From assembly GCA_020639295.1 (NCBI GenBank), contig JACKGY010000006.1, positions 248,001 to 312,000 on the forward strand: 64,000 nt of DNA. The letters are read 5' to 3'. The notes under the pieces were generated by a model. That model was not told where the DNA came from. It did not search any database and was given only the letters and a program-made list of their open reading frames with translations. The stretch's first letter is position 1. Each line of letters starts with the position of its first letter. A program made the translations under genes and the position numbers. Source of the stretch: Planctomycetota bacterium (GTDB lineage Bacteria; Planctomycetota; GCA-002687715; DRQF01). Shown here piece after piece: positions 50,956 to 60,867 of the stretch.

Positions 50956-52635
50956 TCAACGGCGGCTGGCGGCGTCGTCGTTGCAGAAGAGCCACAGATG
51001 GTGGCGACCGAGGGCGTGGTCGCCGAGGCGGGTCCAGCCGTCGAGCGCGCCGCGTTCGAGGTTGGCGAGGTCGCGCTCACGGAGCATCAGCAGCATCGGC
51101 GCGCCGTCGCGCCGCGCGGCCAGCTCGGCCCGATCGGCGCTCAGGCAGATCAGCGGACGGCCCAGCTCGAAGCCGAAGTAACCCTCGGTGGACTCCCGGC
51201 TGCCGTAGCTCTCGATCGCGGCCAGGTCGCGGCCGGGCAGCGATTCGCGCAGCACGGCGAGCAGCTCCCGGTCGCCGTGGACGCGGTCCATGGCCGGTGC
51301 CCCGTGCAGCCCCCAGCCGGCGAAGCCGAGGGCGATCGCCGCCACCAGGGCCGCCGCCGCCGAACGCGTGCGATTGGCCGCGAGTCGATAGAAACCGAAG
51401 AGCGCGACGAAGGCGGTGACGAGACCGAGCGGCAGGATCGAGGCCTCGGCGCGGCCGAGGTGGTCGAGGAAGGAGGCCAGGATGCCGGCGCTGAACAGGT
51501 GGCCGAGCCGGCCGCCGAAGATCATGGTGAGGCCGGCGACGAGGAGCGCGCTGAGGCCGATGCCCAGGCCGGTGCGACCGAGCGCGGCGGCCGGGTCGCG
51601 GGCGTCGAGATCGACGCGGATCGACCGGGCCACCAGCAGCATGAGGGGCGGCAGGGCCGGCAGGAGGTAGCGGCTGCGGTAGGTGGTGCCCAGGTGGAGC
51701 ACGATGAGGATCGCGCCGAACCAGGCCAGGATGAAGGCGAGCCCGGCGCGCTCGCGCTCGTCGAGGGCGCCGCGTCGCCAGGCACGGACACGGCCGAGGA
51801 CGGCGCCCGGCAGCACCAGGCTCCAGGGCGCGGCCACGCCCCAGATGACGCTCAGGTAGTAGAAGGGGCTGTGCTTGGCGGCATTGCTCGGGTCGACCAG
51901 GTGCAGGATGCCGGCGTCGATCAGCAGGCCGCGGGCCCAGGCCGGACCGGCGGCGCGGGCGGCCGGCAGGAACCAGGCCGCCGCCAGGACGAGGCCGACG
52001 GGCAGGACCAGCACGAGACCGCTGCGGCGCCAGAGGCCACGCCGGGCCGGGTGGAGCGCGGTCAAGGCGAAGGTGAGCAGCGCGAAGACCAGGGTCCCCG
52101 GCCCCTTCAGCAGGAGCCCGACGGCGAGGGCCAGGCCGGCCTCGACCAGATGCAGCCAGGAGCCGCCCTCGGCCCGGGCGAGCAGCCCGTGCAGGAGGAA
52201 GGCGAGGCTCGCCGCGGTCAGCGTGTCCATGTGACAGAAGCGGCCGGACCAGAAGCTCAGCCAGCAGGTGAGGATCATCGCGCCGGCGAGGAGTCCGGTC
52301 CCCGAATCGAAGAGCCGACGCCCGAGCAGGAAGGTGGCGCAAGCGAGGAGGAGGCCGCCCAGGGCCGAGGGCAGACGGACGCCGAACAGGCGCGACTCGC
52401 GATCATCTCCCAGCCGCAGGCCGGCGGCGGTGAACCAGAAGTAGAGGGCCGGCTTCTGGTCGTAGATGCGGCCGTTGTAGGTGGGCACCAGCCAGTGCCC
52501 GTCCCGGAGCATCTCGGCGGCGATGCCGGCGTAGCGCGGCTCGGTCGGGTTCCAGAGATCACGCCGTCCCAGGCCGAGGAAGAGCGCCGGCACGGCGACG
52601 AGGACGAGAACGAGGAGGGCCCGGGCGCGCGACAT
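50956..52635 (-). CDS. GT83/ArnT-like polytopic glycosyltransferase (2)
   Basis: The 559-aa protein has the same layout as its neighbour: a TM start, the loop motif WNPTEPRYAGIAAEMLRDG, then PTYNGRIYDQKPALYFWFTA, and 10-12 TM helices. The acidic pair of the first gene (DE) is E-P here (TEPRY), as seen in many ArnT relatives. A soluble C-terminal part (GRDLAAIESYGSRESTEGYFGFELGRPL) resembles the tail of the other protein. The two genes are 43 nt apart on the same strand. Probable transfer of an isoprenoid-phosphate-linked sugar to lipid or protein in the envelope. Confidence 0.84.
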   Translation of the reverse strand: MSRARALLVLVLVAVPALFLGLGRRDLWNPTEPRYAGIAAEMLRDGHWLVPTYNGRIYDQKPALYFWFTAAGLRLGDDRESRLFGVRLPSALGGLLLACATFLLGRRLFDSGTGLLAGAMILTCWLSFWSGRFCHMDTLTAASLAFLLHGLLARAEGGSWLHLVEAGLALAVGLLLKGPGTLVFALLTFALTALHPARRGLWRRSGLVLVLPVGLVLAAAWFLPAARAAGPAWARGLLIDAGILHLVDPSNAAKHSPFYYLSVIWGVAAPWSLVLPGAVLGRVRAWRRGALDERERAGLAFILAWFGAILIVLHLGTTYRSRYLLPALPPLMLLVARSIRVDLDARDPAAALGRTGLGIGLSALLVAGLTMIFGGRLGHLFSAGILASFLDHLGRAEASILPLGLVTAFVALFGFYRLAANRTRSAAAALVAAIALGFAGWGLHGAPAMDRVHGDRELLAVLRESLPGRDLAAIESYGSRESTEGYFGFELGRPLICLSADRAELAARRDGAPMLLMLRERDLANLERGALDGWTRLGDHALGRHHLWLFCNDDAASRR

Positions 52636-52743
52636 GGTGGCGGATCTTAGCCCGCGTCGCGCGGCAGATCCACCTGGGTCGCGACGGCGCGCCGAGCGCT
52701 GGTCGGTCCGTCCTTCTCGGCCCGCTGCTCGCGGTGGTGAGTC

Positions 52744-53086
52744 GCCGGCCGGCGGCCGGCGGACCTGCCGGCTGGGCAGCCGGCGCTCCGGTACGCCGAC
52801 CAGCGGGAGCGGCTGCGCTTCCGATGCGCAGCAGGCGCTGCGCGGTCCTGCCGGAGCGCCAGCCGCTGGCTGGCTCAGTCGTCGCCGCCCGTCGTTCGTG
52901 GTCCTGCCGCGACCATGGTCATGCTTGGAGTCGTCGACGATTCGAACGCGATCGGCCCCTGGGCCGGCTGGGCAGCCGGCGCTCCGGTGCGCCGATCAGC
53001 GGGAGCGGCTGCGCTTCGGATGTGCAGCAGGCGCTGCGCGGTCCGGGCGCTGCGCGGTCCTACCGGAGCGCCGACCGCTGGTCGGC
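52744..53086 (-). repeat. REP-like palindromic repeats, cluster 7 (inverted orientation)
   Basis: The reverse complement of the arrangement in clusters 4-6. The first stem GCCGGCC-GGC-GGCCGGC (52744-52760) is followed by the linker hairpin, GCGCAGC-type hairpins, a minus-oriented GCCAGCC-GCT-GGCTGGC (52858-52874), a second linker hairpin, and a compensated GCCGACC-GCT-GGTCGGC (53070-53086). In minus-strand reading the tetranucleotides 5' of the last two stems are CTGA and CTGG. The cluster fills most of the 503-nt gap between the transferase and exported-protein genes; no gene is seen. Confidence 0.88.
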
Positions 53087-53138
53087 CCAGTCGGACTCGC
53101 CGGTTGCGCGCGGTTACGAGTCGCTGGCCGCGGAAGCT

Positions 53139-55142
53139 TCAGGGCATGATCTGGACCGCGCCGGGCAGGGTCAGGACGCTGCCGTCGCCAAAGCTCACCG
53201 CCAGGTCCACCGGGCCGGGAGCCACGGGCGGCAGCTGGCCCGGCGTGCTCACGCGCAGGCCTTCCCAGTTGCGGAAGCCCGGCACCAGGGGCAGGTTCGG
53301 CAGGCCGCCGAGGCTCGGCTCGGTCGACAGGACGCCATCGATCTGGAGCAGATAGGGCCCGAGCCCGGCACTACCGGTCGGGTCGAGGATGACGGCCGGC
53401 ATGATCGTGCTCAGGTTGGTGAACAGGTACTTGAAGTAGCCGCTGAGCAGCAGCGGCTGGCCGCCGGGGCCGGAGAGGAAGAGCGCGTTCTGGCCGACCA
53501 CGGCCTGGAGATCCTCCGGGTTCGGCGCCGAGGGGATGGCGAAGGGTCGATTCGACAGCGGGCCGGCACCGGGGCGGGCGGGGAAGAAGCCGAAGTCGCG
53601 CCGACCCAGCTTGCTGCCGTTGCGATAGACCGGCGGGCCGCCGCTGGGGACGGAGAGATCGCTGGCCGCGGTCCCGCTGCGGTTGCTCTGGTAGAGGATG
53701 GCCGAGGCGGTCGCGCCGCCGAAGGGCAGCTCGCCGAGGTCGAACGCGGTGGCCATCGGATCGAGGCCGAGGCCGGGACTGATGCCCACCAGGGCGTCGT
53801 TGCCGCCGGCGGCCATGGGGTCGAGCTCGTCGAGGTCGATCAGGATCGCGCCGGCGTCGGCGTTGGTGACGAGCGGCCGATCGAGGACGAACTGGGCGCT
53901 GAACCAGGCCTGGTCGAGGTCGCCCTGGTGCGACACCGGCATGCCGGGATCGCCCCAGTCGATGATCAGCCGGCTGCCGAACTCACGGACGCGGATGGCG
54001 CTGGCGCTGAGATCCCAGTCGGCCCAGTTGACGTAGACCGCCGGCGAGCCGCCGAGGGCGAGCACGGGGTCGACCTGGGTCGAGGCGGCGCCGGGCGTAC
54101 CGAAGCTGACGAAGCCGTCCTCGTGGACGAAGAGACCGGAATAGGTGGCGCCGTAGAAATCGAAGGTGCGGCCGGCGCTGAAGGTGACCGGCACGAAGCC
54201 GCTCGCGGGCGGCGTGATCAGGAAATCCTGGCCCTCGTCGAACTCGACGTCGATGGCGTTGGTGAAGCGCAGGTTGGGCGCGGTGGTGGTCGGGTCCACG
54301 ACCAGGGCCTGCAGGCCGACGTGGGCGCCGGCGAAGTGCGGCGGCACCGTGATCGAGAGGTCGAAGTTGCCGGCGGAATCGCTCTGGAAGAAGCTGCTCA
54401 GGAAGCCGCCACCGGTCTGGAAGATGCCGTCGCCGATCACGAAGATCCCGCCCGGCAGGCCACCGACGTAGGGCAGCGTGCCGATGTCCATGTAGTCGCC
54501 CCAGTTGGCGGTGAGGATGCCCGGGTTGTAGGGCCCGCCGAGGATCGTCACCCACTGGTTCGGATTGCTGCCGGTCGACACCCGCCAGTTCATCACCGTG
54601 TTGGTGCGCACGCGGGCGCGGCGGAAGAAGTCGGTCGAGGGGTCCTGGCCGTTGATGGTGAAGCGCGCGTTCGGGTGCGAGGGCTGGGGTCCGAGCAGCG
54701 GCGTGGGCAGGTCGGCGTCGTAGTTGGTGATGCTGGGATTGAAGGCGACGCCCGGCGCGCGCGGCAGGGGCACGTTCGGGTTGCCCAGCATGCCGACGCG
54801 GATCTGGTTGATCGGCGCCGCGCAGCGGATCTCGAAGGTGGCGTCGAACTCCTCACCCTCGACCGAGGTCACCTTGCCGGCGCGGAAGCCGGTCTTGCCG
54901 TTGGCGTAGTAGTCGTCCTGGATGGTCTCGGACAGGAGCTGGGCCATGGCCACCGGCGAGTACTCGACCGGGAGGTTGACGAAGTCGAGCGTCCGCACGT
55001 AGCTGGGCGCGGCGTCGATCTCGAGGGTGAAGCTGGTGCCGGCGCTGGTGGTACCGCTGACGCCGACGATCTTCGTGTACTGGGCGGGCGCGGTGGCGGC
55101 GGCGGCCAGCAGGCAGAGGAGCAGGAGGAGCGGAGGGCGCAT
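53139..55142 (-). CDS. Large exported beta-rich protein of unknown function
   Basis: ATG 55142 gives 667 aa; a longer frame would add 15 residues ahead of the signal peptide (MRPPLLLLLCLLAAAATAPAQ). The centre contains FDFYGATYSGLFVHEDGFVSFGTPG and NWADWDLSASAIRVREFGSRLIIDWGD, a pattern of NIDO-like beta sandwiches. The N-terminal part (VSGTTSAGTSFTLEIDAAPS) reads like a cohesin/Ig-type strand set. The end (NPEDLQAVVGQNALFLSGPGGQPLLLSGYF) has a faint likeness to the C-terminal module of the two other exported proteins but is not the same domain by eye. It stands alone between repeat cluster 7 and the kinase genes. Surface or secreted location is inferred. Confidence 0.65.
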   Translation of the reverse strand: MRPPLLLLLCLLAAAATAPAQYTKIVGVSGTTSAGTSFTLEIDAAPSYVRTLDFVNLPVEYSPVAMAQLLSETIQDDYYANGKTGFRAGKVTSVEGEEFDATFEIRCAAPINQIRVGMLGNPNVPLPRAPGVAFNPSITNYDADLPTPLLGPQPSHPNARFTINGQDPSTDFFRRARVRTNTVMNWRVSTGSNPNQWVTILGGPYNPGILTANWGDYMDIGTLPYVGGLPGGIFVIGDGIFQTGGGFLSSFFQSDSAGNFDLSITVPPHFAGAHVGLQALVVDPTTTAPNLRFTNAIDVEFDEGQDFLITPPASGFVPVTFSAGRTFDFYGATYSGLFVHEDGFVSFGTPGAASTQVDPVLALGGSPAVYVNWADWDLSASAIRVREFGSRLIIDWGDPGMPVSHQGDLDQAWFSAQFVLDRPLVTNADAGAILIDLDELDPMAAGGNDALVGISPGLGLDPMATAFDLGELPFGGATASAILYQSNRSGTAASDLSVPSGGPPVYRNGSKLGRRDFGFFPARPGAGPLSNRPFAIPSAPNPEDLQAVVGQNALFLSGPGGQPLLLSGYFKYLFTNLSTIMPAVILDPTGSAGLGPYLLQIDGVLSTEPSLGGLPNLPLVPGFRNWEGLRVSTPGQLPPVAPGPVDLAVSFGDGSVLTLPGAVQIMP

Positions 55143-55471
55143 GGCGACTCGTTCCGGCTTGATCGGGACTGAACGGCAAAGCGGCAACGTCCTTCGGCAG
55201 GGGCCGCGACGCCCTGGATCTTAGGGTTGCCCGGCCCCGAGACCAAAGGAATTGCCCTCCCGGCCCACCCCGGCGCCGATCACGCGCGACGCCCGCCGAA
55301 CGACACCGACGTTCACGACTTCCGGCGACAGCGATCGTTACGGAGATCGGGTCTGCCGCTGCCGGCGCGCGGGCACTCCCGGGTCGTCCGGGTCCGCGAT
55401 CGGCGGGCCCTCCGGGCCCGGGCGAGGCCGATCGGGGGCCTCGAGCGTAGAGGCGAAAGGCGAGGCGGGCT
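55143..55471. other. Intergenic region between divergent exported-protein and kinase genes
   Basis: This 329-nt gap must hold both divergent promoters. It contains no open frame with coding character and no copy of the dispersed repeats. The only structure noticed is a short GGGCCC-TCC-GGGCCC hairpin at 55405-55419. No -35/-10 pair stands out. Confidence 0.4.
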
Positions 55472-58102
55472 ATGCTCGCGGCCATGAGCGGAGCGGACCA
55501 GGATCGCGCGGGGCCGATCGGAATGCCGGAGCGCCTCGGCCACTACCTCCTCCTGCGCAAGATCGGCGAAGGCGGGATGGGCGTGGTCCATCTGGCGCGG
55601 GACGAGCGCCTCAACCGCGAGGTCGCGCTGAAGATCCTGCCGCCCGAGCTGGCGCTGCGTTCCGACGGCCCGGCCCGCTTCCGGCGCGAGGCCGAGACCC
55701 TATCGCGGCTCGACCATCCGGCGATCGTCACCATCCACGAGTTCGGTGAGGATCGCGGCCTCGCCTACTTCGTCATGCCCCACATCGAGGGCATCTCGCT
55801 CCGGGAGTGGGTCCGGCTCCTCGAACGCCGGCGGCAGGCCGCGGCGAAACCGGAAGGCTCGGGACCGATCACCACCGGGCGTCCGGCCGAGGCCGGCGAG
55901 GGCGACCTCCGCCCCACCGACCCCGGTCGCGACCTGGCCCGCATCCTCGACGTCTTCGCCACCGCGGCGGCGGCGCTCGATCACGCGCACCGCCAGGGGA
56001 TCGTCCATCGCGACGTGAAGCCGTCGAACATCCTGATCGACCGGGACGGGCAGCCGCACCTGCTCGACTTCGGTCTGGCCAAGGTCGTGGGCGAGGCCAC
56101 GCTCGGCGGCGAAGGCAACCTGATGGGTACGCTGCCCTACATGGCGCCCGAGCAGGTGGCCGAGAGCTCGCTGCCGGTCGACGGCCGCAGCGACGTCTAC
56201 GCCCTCGGCGTCAGCCTCTTCGAGTGCCTCTGCGGTCGCCGTCCCTTCCAGGCCGAGACCCCCGACGCCCTCGCCCTGCAGATCCTGATGAAGCAGCCGC
56301 CCTCGCCGCGGCTCTACCTGCCCGACATCGGCCGCGACCTCGAGACCATCGTCCTCAAGTGCCTGGAGAAGGACCCGGGCCGCCGCTATCGCAGCGCCGC
56401 CCTGCTCGCCCAGGATCTGCGTCGCTTCCGCGAACACCGCGACATCGTCGCGCGGCCGGTCGGCCGGCTCGGTCGGGTCCTGCGCTGGGCCGAGGCCCAT
56501 CGCGCCCTCGCCGCCACCCTGCTGGTCGCGACCGTGCTGGTCATCGTGCTGGGCGGCCTCCTGATCGGCCACTGGTTCAGCACCCGGGCCGAGCACCGGC
56601 GCATGGAGATCTACCATCGCCACGTCGCCCGCGCGCGCGAGCTGGAGCAGCGCCGGGACGAGGCCCGCGAGCGGCTGCGCCTGCAGGAGCAGCAGCTGGA
56701 GCGCCTCGATCGCGATCTGCCGCGCCACCTGCCGCCGGAGAGCGCCGGCAAGCAGGAGCTGTTCCGCGCCCGCGCCGAACGCCGCCGGCTCGCCGGCGAG
56801 ATCGCCCGCCTGCAGGCGGCGATGGAGTACGAGCTGCAGCTCTCGCGCGAGGCGGTGGAGCCGATCCACGTCGAGGGCGCGGAGCGCGCGGCGATGCTGC
56901 GCACGATCCACGCCGAGGCCCTGAAGCGTGGCGACCAGGTCACCGCCGAGCGCATGGCCTTCTATCTCCGCGAGGCGGGCATCGACCCGGACCTCGCCCT
57001 CGAGGGCCGGCTCAGCATCCGGAGCGAGCCCGCCGGCGCCCTGGTGACCGCCTATCCGGTGCGCGAGGGCATCGACGGCATCCGTCGCGCCGAGGTGGCC
57101 GCCGGCCGCGATCTCGGCAGCACGCCGCTGGTCGGCCAGGACCTGCCGGTCGGGCTCTGGGAGATCGTGCTGCGCCTCGACGGCCGCGCCGAGCTCCGCT
57201 TTCCGGTCCTGATCGAGCACGACGAGCACTGGGGTGACCCCTCCTGGCACGGCGGCCTCTTCGCCGACCGCGACTGGAGCCTCAGGCTGCTCGCCCGCGA
57301 CGCGGTCGACGCCGAACGCTGGTGTCGGGTCGCTGCCGGTCCCTTCCAGGCCGCGCTCGACGGCGGCGAGAGCCTCGAACCCGAGACCGAGTGGCGCTGG
57401 CTCGACGACTTCCTGATCGCCCGTCGCGAGACCACCTTCGGCGACTACGAGCCCTTCCTGGCCCGGAGCGAGATCCTGGCCGAGACCATGAAGCTCGTCC
57501 GCGAGGAGAACCGGCTCATCTGGTTGCCGCGGCTCTACGACTGGCTGGGCATCTTCTCGCTGCGCAGCGACGGTCGGCTCGGTGATGGCGAGGCCGTCGC
57601 CGACCAGCCGGCGCGACCCTACTCGCCGGACTTCGCGCTCGCCGGCCTCTCCTTCCGCGAGCTGGAGGCCTACGCCGCCTGGCGCGCCGAGCGGGACGGG
57701 GCACCGATCCACCTGCCCGGGACCGACCAGTGGCAGAAGGCGGCACGCGGCGTCGATGCCCGCCTCTACCCCTGGGGCGACCAGTTCGACTGGGCCTTCC
57801 TCAGCGGCCGCTACTCGGTCGAGGGCAAGGGCGAAGCGAGCTGGGAATTCCATCCGCGCCGTCCCGGCTCGTTCCCGATCGACGAGAGCCCCTATGGCGC
57901 GCTCGACATGGCCGGCAACGCCGCCGAGTGGTGCGCCGACGCGCCCCGCGGCGACGGCTTCGGCGATCAGCGCTGGGTCCTCGGCGGCAGCTTCGGCTGG
58001 TCCCTGCCCTCGCTCTTCGTCAGCTGGCCGGTGCGCTCCTACCCCTTCGACCACTACGATCTCCAGTTCGGCCTCCGCCTCGCCCGCGAGCTGCCGCGCT
58101 GA
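55472..58102 (+). CDS. Membrane Ser/Thr protein kinase with extracytoplasmic FGE-like domain (1)
   Basis: The 876-aa protein has a Hanks-type kinase domain: IGEGGMGVV, ATP-binding K54 (VALKIL), HRDVKPSN with catalytic D181, DFG D199 and YMAPEQ. An insert of about 30 residues (120-152) separates the lobes. A TM helix lies at about 343-365, followed by a coiled-coil stalk (RARELEQRRDEARERLRLQEQQLERLDRDL). Then comes a PEGA-like beta domain (GRLSIRSEPAGALVTAYPV) and a C-terminal FGE/sulfatase-modifying-factor-like domain (about 640-876: WLDDFLIARRETTFGDY... QKAARGVDARLYPWGD... SPYGALDMAGNAAEWCAD). The catalytic cysteines of FGE seem absent, so a sensing role is likelier. First of three paralogues. 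Confidence 0.9.
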   Translation: MLAAMSGADQDRAGPIGMPERLGHYLLLRKIGEGGMGVVHLARDERLNREVALKILPPELALRSDGPARFRREAETLSRLDHPAIVTIHEFGEDRGLAYFVMPHIEGISLREWVRLLERRRQAAAKPEGSGPITTGRPAEAGEGDLRPTDPGRDLARILDVFATAAAALDHAHRQGIVHRDVKPSNILIDRDGQPHLLDFGLAKVVGEATLGGEGNLMGTLPYMAPEQVAESSLPVDGRSDVYALGVSLFECLCGRRPFQAETPDALALQILMKQPPSPRLYLPDIGRDLETIVLKCLEKDPGRRYRSAALLAQDLRRFREHRDIVARPVGRLGRVLRWAEAHRALAATLLVATVLVIVLGGLLIGHWFSTRAEHRRMEIYHRHVARARELEQRRDEARERLRLQEQQLERLDRDLPRHLPPESAGKQELFRARAERRRLAGEIARLQAAMEYELQLSREAVEPIHVEGAERAAMLRTIHAEALKRGDQVTAERMAFYLREAGIDPDLALEGRLSIRSEPAGALVTAYPVREGIDGIRRAEVAAGRDLGSTPLVGQDLPVGLWEIVLRLDGRAELRFPVLIEHDEHWGDPSWHGGLFADRDWSLRLLARDAVDAERWCRVAAGPFQAALDGGESLEPETEWRWLDDFLIARRETTFGDYEPFLARSEILAETMKLVREENRLIWLPRLYDWLGIFSLRSDGRLGDGEAVADQPARPYSPDFALAGLSFRELEAYAAWRAERDGAPIHLPGTDQWQKAARGVDARLYPWGDQFDWAFLSGRYSVEGKGEASWEFHPRRPGSFPIDESPYGALDMAGNAAEWCADAPRGDGFGDQRWVLGGSFGWSLPSLFVSWPVRSYPFDHYDLQFGLRLARELPR

Positions 58103-58155
58103 CCCGATGAGACGCGGCCTGTCGTCGCCGGCGGCGAACGGGTAGTCTGGCCCCG

Positions 58156-60867
58156 ATGACCGAGGGGGCACTCGACGACGACCAGAGGGCGCGCGACCCG
58201 GCCGAGGCGCTGCGCCGCGAACTCGAATCCAGCGCGGCCCGCGACGCTCGCGAGCTGAGCCGGATCACCGACCGCTTCATCGTCCGCCACCCGGGCCGGG
58301 CGGCCGACTTCGGCCGCGAGCTGGAGCGGGTCTGCGCCGACTCCGGCATCCACGCCGAACCCGGGCTCGGCGCCACCCTGGCCGGCCCCGATTCCGAACG
58401 CACGCTGCTCGAACCCCACCGCGCCACGAAGGCCGGGACCGGCGAGCCGGAGATCGACCTGCCGGCGACGATCGGCCGCTGCCGCGTCCTCCGTCAGCTC
58501 GGTCGCGGCGGCATGGGCACGGTCCTCCTGGGCCACGACCCGGTGCTGCGTCGCCGCGTCGCCATCAAGATCCTGCCGCCGGAGTTCGCCGGCGACGAGA
58601 CCCTGCTCGCCCGCTTCCGGCGCGAGGCTGCCGCGGTGGCGGAGCTGGAGCATCCGGCGATCGTGCCCATCTACGAGGTCGGCGAGGAGCGGGGACTCCA
58701 CTACTACGTCATGCGCTACGTCGATGGCCCGCCGCTGCGCGACTGGTGCCGCGAACGGCTGAGCCAGGGGATCGAGGAGGAAAGCAGCTCGACCCGCCGC
58801 GGCGCGCTCGCGCTCCTGCGCACGACGGCACGGCTCGGCAACCGGGCCAGCTTCTCGATCGGCGGCCTCGACGACATCCTGCGCGTGTTCGAGGCCGTGG
58901 CCCGCGGCCTGCATCACGCCCACGAGCGCGGCATCGTCCATCGCGACGTCAAACCGGCGAACATCGTGGTCGACCGGCAGGGCTACGCGCAGCTCCTCGA
59001 CTTCGGACTGGCGCGCTTCGACCGTGAGGCCACGATGACCCGCTCCGGCCTCCTGCTCGGCACGGTCGCCTACATGGCGCCGGAGCAGATCTCGGACCGG
59101 CACGGCGCGGTCGATGCCCGCAGCGACGTCTTCGCGCTCGGCGTCAGCCTGTTCGAGTGCCTCGCCGGCGTGCGCCCCTTCGTCGGGGCGAGCCCGGAGG
59201 CGACCATGCAGGGCATCCTCACCGCCGAGACCCCCTCGCTGCTGGTCCATCTGCCGGAACTCTCGCGCGACGTCGACACGATCGTCGCCCGCTGCCTCGA
59301 GAAGCGGCCGCAGCGACGCTACCAGAGCGCGCTCGAGCTGGCCGAGGATCTGGCCCGGGTGCGGGCCCACGAACGCATCGAGGCCCAGGCCATCGGCCCC
59401 TTCGGCCGCGTTCTGCGCTGGGCCGAGCGCCACCGCCGCCTGGCGACCGCCGCCGCCGTCGCGCTGCTCGCGCTGATCAGCCTCGGCGCCATCTTCGTCG
59501 GCGGCCAGGCCTTCCGTCGCGGCCTCGATCGTGATCTCCTCGCCCTCCGCAGCGCGCCGGTCCTGGCCGCGCTCGACGACCTCGACCGGCAACGAGGACC
59601 GGCGGAGATCGCCGCGCTGCGCGCGGCCGGTGCCGGCCTCGGCCGGCTCGGTCCCGAGGAGCGTGCCCTCCTCGCCGGCGATCTCGCCACGGTCAGGACG
59701 CGGACGAAGGAGCTCCTGGCGACGTTGGCGCCAGTGGGTGACGAGGAGGCCCAGGCGGCGCTCTGGAGCCTCCTACTCCTGGTCGATCCGGACTGCCCGG
59801 CGACGCCGAGCGGCCGGCTCTGGCTGACGGTGACGCCGGCGACGGCGCGGGTCCTGATCCGCGACGCCGAGGGTCGCGAGGTCTGGCGCGGTCCGGCGCC
59901 GATCGCCGGCCTCGAACTCGACCAGGGTTCCTACCTCGCCGAGGTCTCGGCGCCCGGTCACCTCGCGCTGCGCTACCCCTTCCTGATCGGCCTCGCCGGC
60001 GACTGGGGCAGCGCCGACTTCGCCGGCCGCGCCTTCGCCGAGAAGGACTGGAGCCTGCGGCTGCGGCCGGTCGGAGCCTACGACGCCGAGCGCTTCGCGC
60101 TGGTGCCGGCCGGACCCTACCTGGCCACGCGCGATCGCGATCACTTCGGGCCCGGCGCCGCGCTCGAGTGGCGCTGGCTCGACGACTTCGTGATCGCCCG
60201 CGACGAGACCCGGGCGCGGGACTGGGCCGCCTTCCTCGCCGACGAGGAGATCCTCGCCGAGATCGAAGGGCGACCCGATCCCGGCCGGCTGATCTACCTG
60301 CCGCGGCTGCGCGCCAATCGTCCCTCCGACTACTACCTCGACACCCAGGCCAGCCCCGAGGATCTCGCCCGCGGCCGCTTGCGCATCGCCGCGAGCGCCG
60401 GCGATCTCGCCCTCGGCGGCCTGTCCTGGAGCGACGTCCGGCGCTATCTGGCCTGGCGCGGCCAGCGGGGCGAAACCCTGGCCCTGCCCAGTTCGGCCCA
60501 GTGGGAGAAGGCGGCCCGCGGGGTCGACGGGCGGCTCTTCCCCTGGGGCGACCTCTTCGATTGGGACCGGATGCGCGGACCCGATCCCGACACCATGTTC
60601 GGCCGCATGCCGGCGGCTCCGGGCTCGGCGCGCGGCGACCTGTCGCCCTACGGCCTGCGGGACATGGCCGGCAACCTGCGCGAATGGTGCGCCGACGGCG
60701 GTGACCTCGGCGACGGCGAGATCAACCCCTGGCTGGCCGGCGGCGACTGCTCGGGCATGGGCGGCGACCCGGGCTGGTTCATGGCCTGGCCGCGCAACTT
60801 CCTGCCGCGCGACAACGTCGCGATCACCTGGGGCTTCCGCGTGGTCCTGCCGGAGGCGCCGCGATGA
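58156..60867 (+). CDS. Membrane Ser/Thr protein kinase with extracytoplasmic FGE-like domain (2)
   Basis: The 903-aa paralogue of the gene upstream begins with about 105 extra residues carrying a short helical motif (ELSRITDRFIVRHPGRAADFGRELERV). Kinase signatures are LGRGGMGTV, K138 (VAIKIL), VHRDVKPAN with D264, DFG D282 and YMAPEQ. After one TM helix (about 425-450, LATAAAVALLALISLGAIFVGG) the stalk is shorter than in copy 1. The FGE-like domain has WLDDFVIARDETRARDW, KAARGVDGRLFPWGD and LRDMAGNLREWCADGG. Its C-terminus (GGDCSGMGGDPGWFMAWPRN) has a Cys, but not the CxxxxC pair of active FGE. Its stop overlaps the next start (ATGA). Confidence 0.9.
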   Translation: MTEGALDDDQRARDPAEALRRELESSAARDARELSRITDRFIVRHPGRAADFGRELERVCADSGIHAEPGLGATLAGPDSERTLLEPHRATKAGTGEPEIDLPATIGRCRVLRQLGRGGMGTVLLGHDPVLRRRVAIKILPPEFAGDETLLARFRREAAAVAELEHPAIVPIYEVGEERGLHYYVMRYVDGPPLRDWCRERLSQGIEEESSSTRRGALALLRTTARLGNRASFSIGGLDDILRVFEAVARGLHHAHERGIVHRDVKPANIVVDRQGYAQLLDFGLARFDREATMTRSGLLLGTVAYMAPEQISDRHGAVDARSDVFALGVSLFECLAGVRPFVGASPEATMQGILTAETPSLLVHLPELSRDVDTIVARCLEKRPQRRYQSALELAEDLARVRAHERIEAQAIGPFGRVLRWAERHRRLATAAAVALLALISLGAIFVGGQAFRRGLDRDLLALRSAPVLAALDDLDRQRGPAEIAALRAAGAGLGRLGPEERALLAGDLATVRTRTKELLATLAPVGDEEAQAALWSLLLLVDPDCPATPSGRLWLTVTPATARVLIRDAEGREVWRGPAPIAGLELDQGSYLAEVSAPGHLALRYPFLIGLAGDWGSADFAGRAFAEKDWSLRLRPVGAYDAERFALVPAGPYLATRDRDHFGPGAALEWRWLDDFVIARDETRARDWAAFLADEEILAEIEGRPDPGRLIYLPRLRANRPSDYYLDTQASPEDLARGRLRIAASAGDLALGGLSWSDVRRYLAWRGQRGETLALPSSAQWEKAARGVDGRLFPWGDLFDWDRMRGPDPDTMFGRMPAAPGSARGDLSPYGLRDMAGNLREWCADGGDLGDGEINPWLAGGDCSGMGGDPGWFMAWPRNFLPRDNVAITWGFRVVLPEAPR